The notes below the pieces were generated by a model that saw nothing but the letters and a program-made list of their open reading frames with translations, searched no databases and was not told where the DNA came from. The translations under genes and the position numbers were made by a program. A DNA stretch of 64,000 bases from JACKCR01 sp041390305. Its GTDB lineage: Bacteria; Eisenbacteria; RBG-16-71-46; CAIMUX01. The stretch lies in contig JAWKQE010000010.1 of the NCBI GenBank assembly GCA_041390305.1, positions 124,001-188,000 on the forward strand. The letters are read 5' to 3'. Below are positions 58,763 through 64,000 of this stretch, piece by piece; the stretch's first letter is position 1, and every line of letters starts with the position of its first letter.

Positions 58763-59344
58763 TCACGGCTCCATGAGCGCAGCGAGCCTGAGGAGCGCTC
58801 GCGTCACCTGCTTCCTCACCGCGTCGGCCGAGGGACGGCCGAGCGTCGCGGCGATCTCCTGATACGGGAGACGGAACTCGACCCGGAGGACGACCGCAGC
58901 CTGGTCGTCCTCGGGAAGCTTCGCGAGCGCCGCTTCGTAGGCTTCGAGCGTCTCCCGGCCCACTTCGTCCTCGACCGATGCCCACGCCGCCGTTGCGTCC
59001 GCCTCCGCGTCCCCACGGGGACGGCTCTGGGCCGCGCGGATCTCGTTACGCATCTGGTTGAGCACGGTGCGGCGGAGGTAGGCGAGAAACGCACCCGGAT
59101 GGGCCGACTCGAACGTCCCGACCTGCTTCAGCACGCGAACGAGCGAGACGTGGACGAGATCGACGGTGTCGACGAGCCCGCGCGCATGACCGGGCAGACG
59201 ACCGCTCGCCCAGCGCTCGAGCAGCGGACGATAGAGCTCGACGAGATTCCGGAGGGCGGCCTCATCCCCGGACCGAACCCGTTCGAGCAGGAGCGCGGTG
59301 GCGCCGAGGGACATCGTCCCGTCGGCTTCTCTGCTGGGTGACAT
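58763..59344 (-). CDS. ECF-type RNA polymerase sigma factor
   Basis: A 193-residue sigma-70 family protein with only regions 2 and 4. Region 2 includes LVELYRPLLERWASGRLP, GLVDTVDLVHVSLVRVLKQ and HPGAFLAYLRRTVLNQMRNE. Region 4 has ALAKLPEDDQAAVVLRVEF and a helix-turn-helix (YQEIAATLGRPSADAVRKQV). The start may be ATG 59344 or ATG 59314; neither has a strong ribosome site. It lies 12 bases after the kinase-ATPase-TPR gene on the same strand, so its activity may depend on that Ser/Thr kinase, as proposed for other kinase-linked ECF groups. No anti-sigma factor is seen. Confidence 0.9.
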   Translation of the reverse strand: MSPSREADGTMSLGATALLLERVRSGDEAALRNLVELYRPLLERWASGRLPGHARGLVDTVDLVHVSLVRVLKQVGTFESAHPGAFLAYLRRTVLNQMRNEIRAAQSRPRGDAEADATAAWASVEDEVGRETLEAYEAALAKLPEDDQAAVVLRVEFRLPYQEIAATLGRPSADAVRKQVTRALLRLAALMEP

Positions 59345-59356
59345 CGAACCAGGATA

Positions 59357-62300
59357 TCACGGCTTCCGGTCGGGCCGATCGTTCCCTGGAGGGCTGGGAA
59401 GGGCGCGGACCAGAGATCGCGCGCCCTCCAACCTGAGACCGATTCCCACCTGCCAGTGGCGGGCGAACTCGTCCTCGGGAACCCGTGCCCGGGCCTCCGC
59501 CACCGACGCATCGAGACCGGCCGCCGCGGGCGGCGGGAAGGTGACGGTCCCGTCCCGTCGCGCCTCGGTCACCACGGCGAGGAGAGGCACTCCGAGGTCG
59601 GGACGTCCGACGTCGATGTAGTGGGAGCCGAGTTCGGCGAGCGAGAGCACCATGTTCCGGGTGTGGTCGAAACGCACGAACGTCTCGAACGCCTCCCGGA
59701 GGATCCGCCCTCTCTCCTCCGGGGGGTAGAAGTCCGCGAGGTTCATGAGGTCGGTCGCCCTCCGCACATCCTCGCCACGTCGCCGCGAGTGCGACTCCGC
59801 GAGTTCCCAGTGCCGACGGGCTTCGTCCGGCCTTCCCATCTCCCAGAACAGCGTTCCCAGGTTGCTGTGACAGCCCGAGCGCGAGGGAAGGAAGGGAGCG
59901 TGCGCCGTAACGTCGAGGCACTCCTCGAGCGTGGCCTTCGCGGTCTCGAGGTCGCGACTCGCCCAGGCGAGAGACGCACGCATGAGGAGCAACATGGAGA
60001 GAAAGACGGGGTCTCCAGTCGCCCGCGCGTACGGCTCGGCCTCGGCCACCGCCGCCGCCGTGTCTTCCATGCGGGCCTGCTTGTACCGGAGATCCGCGAG
60101 CCGGGCCCACGCGGAGGCGAGCGCCGAGAGGTCACCCGAAGACGCGAGCATCTCGAGTGCACTCTGGATCCGGCCCTCCGCGTCCTCGAATCTCAGTCGC
60201 GCCGTGTCGACGGTGCCCTGGGCGACGAGCGTGAGCGCGTACCAGTTCGGCGCCACGTCTCGGAGCAGCTCCGCGGCACGGGAGAGATCGTCTTCCACGA
60301 CGGCGAACCCGCGTTGATAGACGTACCGCCCCCGCGCGAGATGGAGGCGACCCAACGTCACCTCCCCGACACTGCCTCCCAGCCGATGCAATGCATCATG
60401 CAGGTGCCGGAGTGCCACACCGTCCTGTCCGGAAAGGTGCCAGAACGGGATCGTCCCGAGAACGAGCGCGGCATGGTCTTCCGCCACGCGGGAACAGGAC
60501 GTGCCCTGGGCGACACTCACGCCAGCGACCGCTCGGGTGGTCGACTCCGCGGAGAGAACAGTCCAGGGCGCGCGGATGGTCATAGCTGACGATGGCCGGA
60601 GCCTCCCGGAGAAACAGGTCCCGGTAGTACGCTGCATGCCGGGCCGAAACCTCGTCCGCATCCGGCGCCGAGCGGAGTCGGACCTCGCCGAACTCCCTCA
60701 CGGTCTCGAGCATCGAGTAACGGGCGGCGATGGGGACGTTCCTCTCCCGTCGGATGAGCGAGTGCTCGACCAGGGTCGCGAGCGACTCCCGTACGAGGAA
60801 GTCGGGTAGGTCGACGATCGCGATGGCGGCCTCCGTCTCCCACCCACCACCGAAGACGGAGAGGTCGCGGAAGGTCTCCCGCGCTTCGGGCGGGAGGAGA
60901 TCGTGGCTCCACGCGACCGACGCCCGCAGGGAGCTGTGCCGGGAACTCCCGCCCGGATCCGCTCCGAGGTCGAGCGGGCGGTCCAACTGGTTCGCGATCT
61001 CCTCGGGCGAAACGGCCGCAGCGCGCGCGGCGGCGAGCTCGATGGCGAGCGGAATCCCTTCGAGCCGACGACAGATCCGTTCCACGGCCGGACGCGAACG
61101 GGCCAGATCGAAGTCCGAGTCTCTCCGCTGCGCCCGATCCGCGAAGAGCGCGATCGCGGGGGCGATCACATCGTCCCCTTCGCTCTCGGTCGGGAGAGGC
61201 TCGAGTCGGATCAGCTTCTCGAACGCACCTCCGAGCGTCCGCCGGGACGTCGTCAGGATGGTGACGTCGGTCGTGCCGGAGAGGATCTCCTCGATCAACT
61301 TCCGAACCGGATCCGCGAGGTGCTCGGCGTTGTCCAGAACGAGAAGGATCTGCCGGCTCGCCAGTCTCAGGATCAGCGCCTCCCGATCCGCGTCGGCGCC
61401 CGCCGTCATTCCCGCCGCCCCCAGGATCGCGGGAACGATCTCGTGCTCGGACCGGAGACGCGCGAGACGGACCCAGGCCACGCCGTCCGCATAGTTGGGC
61501 CGCAGAGGACCAACGGTTTCCAGAACGAGCCGACTCTTCCCACACCCTCCGGGACCGACGAGCGTGACCGCGCGCTCCGTAGCGAGAGCGGCCGCGATCT
61601 CCGCCAGCTCACGTGCCCGGCCGAAGAACCGGTTCGTCGACCGCGGCATCGCGACGACGCTCTCGGGGACCATCGATCGCTCGAGGAGGAACCTGAGTTC
61701 GCGCAGCACCGCCTTCGCGGACTGAGGACGGTCCTCGGCGTTGGGAGCGATCATCCGACTCACGAGGGCTCCGAGCGCGGAAGCCTCGGCCCCACCGGCC
61801 TCGGTCGTATGCATCCGACCTCGTCGGATCTTGTGCTGTTCCATGAGCCCGGAGAGGTCCACTCCGTCCACGGGATAGTTGCCGAACGCCGCCCGGTGGA
61901 GCAGTACTCCGAACGCGTAGAGGTCCGAGGGCACTCCAGGTGACTCGCCGTCGAGGAGCACCTCCGGCGCGGCGTAGCGCGGAGTCGAGGAGAGCGGCTC
62001 GATCGGGTCGGGTGCGCCGAGTGTCCGCCCCGAACCGAAGTCGATCAGGACGATCCGTCCACTCTCTTCGATGACGACGTTCGCGTCCTTCACGTCTCCA
62101 TGGACGAGACTGGCGGCGTGGACGGCGCCCAGGGCCGACGCGATCTCGACTCCGAGTCGAACGACGTCCTCGGCCGGAAGCGTCCCCACCTTCGCGAGGT
62201 GTTCGCTCAGCGTTTCGCCGGTCAGCCGCTCCGTCCAGATCCCGACCGCGCCGCGGTGGACACCCGCGCCGTGGACCACGACGACTCCAGGGTGACGGAT

Positions 62301-62762
62301 CTTCGCGATCCGCTTCGCCTCCTCGAGGAACCTACGCGTCTGTCTCGACCGTTCGAGCCGTCTCTTTCCCTCAACCGCAGGCGCCTTCCAGAGCTTCAGC
62401 GCGACTTCGCGTTCGAGCACGGGATCGAACGCGAGGAACACTTCCCCGAAACTGCCTTGCCCGAGGCGCCCCAGGATCTCGAGGTCGCCCCACGTGGCCA
62501 TCGGAGTGTCGGAGAGCTGCCCGGCCGATCGACTCCCGGAAGCCCCCGCGGCGGAGGCGGCGCGCCCGGCTCTCGGCCTCGTCGGCGCGTCCGAGAGCCG
62601 CGTGTGGCGATCGAAGGAGCTCGACAGACGGGAGAGCCGCTTCAGATTCTCCAGCTCCGGCCCGAGCGAGGACGGGTCGAGACCCAGGCTCGACCAGTCG
62701 ATCCTGGCTCCCCCCGCGATCGCACGCGCGAGCTTCGCCGCGATGTCGTCGTCCTTCTCCAA
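59357..62762 (-). CDS. Ser/Thr protein kinase-ATPase-TPR regulator, frameshifted as assembled
   Basis: A large signalling protein of about 1135 residues after correction. TTG 62762 has GAGG upstream. The kinase domain (about 95-350) shows LGRLGQGSFGEVFLAFD, VALKLW, HGDVKDANVV and DFGSG; the catalytic motif is HGD rather than the more common HRD. An AAA/NB-ARC-like ATPase follows (TLVGPGGCGKSRLV, ILLVLDNAEHL, RRLEGIPLAIELAAAR). The C-terminal part is TPR-like (ADLRYKQARMEDTAAAVAEA). The N-terminal frame degenerates after SYDHPRALD near 60570. The remainder, from about ALVLGTIPFWHLSGQ to the stop at 59357, is in another frame, consistent with one extra base between about 60500 and 60575. Confidence 0.87.
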
Positions 62763-63021
62763 ACCATGTCCTCTGGTAGGTACGCCCTAGCAAAGCACGA
62801 CGGGCACGGACGTGGGGAGGTGCGAACTTGCGCCCCGCGCCTCGACGGGACGTTCTGCCCCTCCCCTCTCCCCGCCGCGATTCTCGGCCCACCAGAGAGT
62901 AGACACCTCCCCCACCGGGAATCGGACACGGAGAGATTTCCTGTCCGGTCGGCGCCGGACTCCGTGTTGCTACGGCCAAACGCACCCCTAGGAACACAGG
63001 ACCATCGGGAAAGGAACCTCC

Positions 63022-64000
63022 ATGTCGACTCCTGCTCACCTCGTGGGCACTCGGATCTCGGGAACCCGTGCCTCGCTCCGTACACTGCGCGCGCTCGTCG
63101 CCGTTGGTGGATCCCTACTCGCGGGCGGCTCCGCCCTCGCCGGCGGCCCAATCGTCTCCGGAGAGACCCAGCCCGGAACCCTCACCAACCCCACGTACCT
63201 CGAGTCCTGGACGTTCTCGGGAACGTCGGGACACCGCGTCCTCCTTTCGGCGGTCAGGACGAGCGGCTCCCTCGACACGCGGATCCGTCTCCGGAATCCG
63301 GGCGGAACCGAGGTGGTGAACACGAACACGGACCGGGTCGACTACCAGCTGCTGGACACCGGAACGTACACCCTCGACATCGAAGACGTCGGGCTGAACG
63401 ACGCCGGCACCTATGCGCTCTCCTTCGTCGACATCACGTCCGGCCCCTACACCAGTGGTTCCGATCCCGATGGCGCTGCGATCGGCTCGGGCGAAGTGAA
63501 GACGGGAACCAACGACATCGCTGACTTCGACGCGTTCACCTTCACGGCCACGTCCGGGGACCGGATCCTGCTCGGCGCCCTCGCCACGGGCGGCACCAGC
63601 TACAACACGAATATCGTTCTCTACCCTCCGGGTGGCGGCGCGCAGATCGCCAACTCCGGCACCGGTGACCGTCTCGATCTCCAGGTCGGAACCACCGGCA
63701 CCTACGTCGCGGTCATCGAGGACTGGCAGAACGACCACAGCGGTACCTACTCGCTCTCGCTGCTGAACGTCACCTCGGGACCACACACCACCGGAGCGGA
63801 TCCCGACGGCGGCGCGATCGCATCGTCGCAGATCCTGGCCGGGACGTTCGGCACCGCGCCCGACTTCGACGCATTCACGTTCTCGGGAGCATCCGGGGAC
63901 CGGGTCCTCCTCGCCGCCGTCAAGTCGGCTGCCGGCTCCCACGACACCGTGACCTACGTCTATCCTCCGGGCGGCGGCGAACCCGTCATCGCCTCGAACT
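63022..64000 (+). CDS. Secreted repeat protein with PPC-like domains (3' end beyond the window)
   Basis: An open frame from ATG 63022 (AAGGAA upstream) that runs off the window, giving 326 codons. It starts with a signal peptide (TLRALVAVGGSLLAGGSALA). Three tandem beta-rich domains of about 110 residues follow. Recurring elements are SGPYTSGSDPDGAAI or SGPHTTGADPDGGAI, then DFDAFTF, SGDRILLGALA and YPPGGG. This resembles bacterial pre-peptidase C-terminal (PPC-like) domains of secreted proteins. Whether a catalytic domain or a sorting tail follows is not visible. The 259-base gap before it is shared with the divergent kinase gene. Confidence 0.85.
   Translation, partial: MSTPAHLVGTRISGTRASLRTLRALVAVGGSLLAGGSALAGGPIVSGETQPGTLTNPTYLESWTFSGTSGHRVLLSAVRTSGSLDTRIRLRNPGGTEVVNTNTDRVDYQLLDTGTYTLDIEDVGLNDAGTYALSFVDITSGPYTSGSDPDGAAIGSGEVKTGTNDIADFDAFTFTATSGDRILLGALATGGTSYNTNIVLYPPGGGAQIANSGTGDRLDLQVGTTGTYVAVIEDWQNDHSGTYSLSLLNVTSGPHTTGADPDGGAIASSQILAGTFGTAPDFDAFTFSGASGDRVLLAAVKSAAGSHDTVTYVYPPGGGEPVIASN

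Overview
The window reads as a GC-rich chromosomal segment of a free-living, diderm (Gram-negative type) bacterium. It has a TonB-dependent receptor, a secretin, pseudopilin machinery and Sec signal peptides. Several secreted proteins end in a FlgD-like / type IX-like C-terminal domain. An MglA-type polarity GTPase, DUF3365 haem-type sensors and many hybrid histidine kinases are also present. This mix fits uncultured FCB-related or neighbouring lineages such as Eisenbacteria or Gemmatimonadota-like groups. No rRNA, tRNA or universal marker is present, so the assignment is an inference. I see no CRISPR array, phage or insertion sequence.

Layout. 1-2.8 kb: a membrane SpoIIE-type phosphatase and a very small membrane peptide. 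2.9-14.3 kb: a same-strand chemosensory cluster, in order single-domain response regulator, two chemoreceptors, CheA, CheW, CheR, CheD, CheY-like regulator, CheX-like phosphatase and CheB. 14.3-18.2 kb (minus strand): a short tandem hairpin repeat, a GNAT acetyltransferase, then a coupled TPR-trpA-uppP group. 18.3-28.7 kb: MglA-like GTPase with a very long tail, a third chemoreceptor paired with a DUF3365 c-type-haem protein, a response regulator, and two divergent hybrid kinases, one carrying its own DUF3365 domain. 28.9-38.0 kb: a compact type IV pilus / type II secretion-like assembly locus (ATPase, secretin, PilO/P-like, PilM/N-like, three prepilins, platform protein). 38.2-47.1 kb: a sensory group with an ABC-binding-domain hybrid kinase, a TonB receptor, a YfiR-like DUF4154 protein and a CHASE8-like hybrid kinase. 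47.2-49.3 kb: another prepilin with a membrane partner, divergent from a CheW protein that contains an inserted zinc-binding CZB domain. 49.5-58.7 kb: large secreted proteins (FG-GAP propeller, Ycf48-like, BNR-like) plus an N-formylglutamate amidohydrolase-like enzyme. 58.8-64 kb: an ECF-type sigma factor, a Ser/Thr kinase-ATPase-TPR regulator and the start of a repeat-rich secreted protein.

How it may work together. The chemosensory proteins, MglA homologue, pilus-like apparatus and many membrane sensors form a neighbourhood for sensing and surface behaviour. No flagellar gene is visible, so the chemosensory pathway may act on pili, gliding or another output rather than flagella; that is inference.

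Caution. Six single-base indels can be recognised by protein homology: two in cheA that cancel each other, and one each in cheR, cheB, the GNAT gene and the kinase gene. Two of them fall on short C runs, which suggests sequencing or assembly error more than gene decay. The affected genes are annotated over their full inferred spans with the break positions given.
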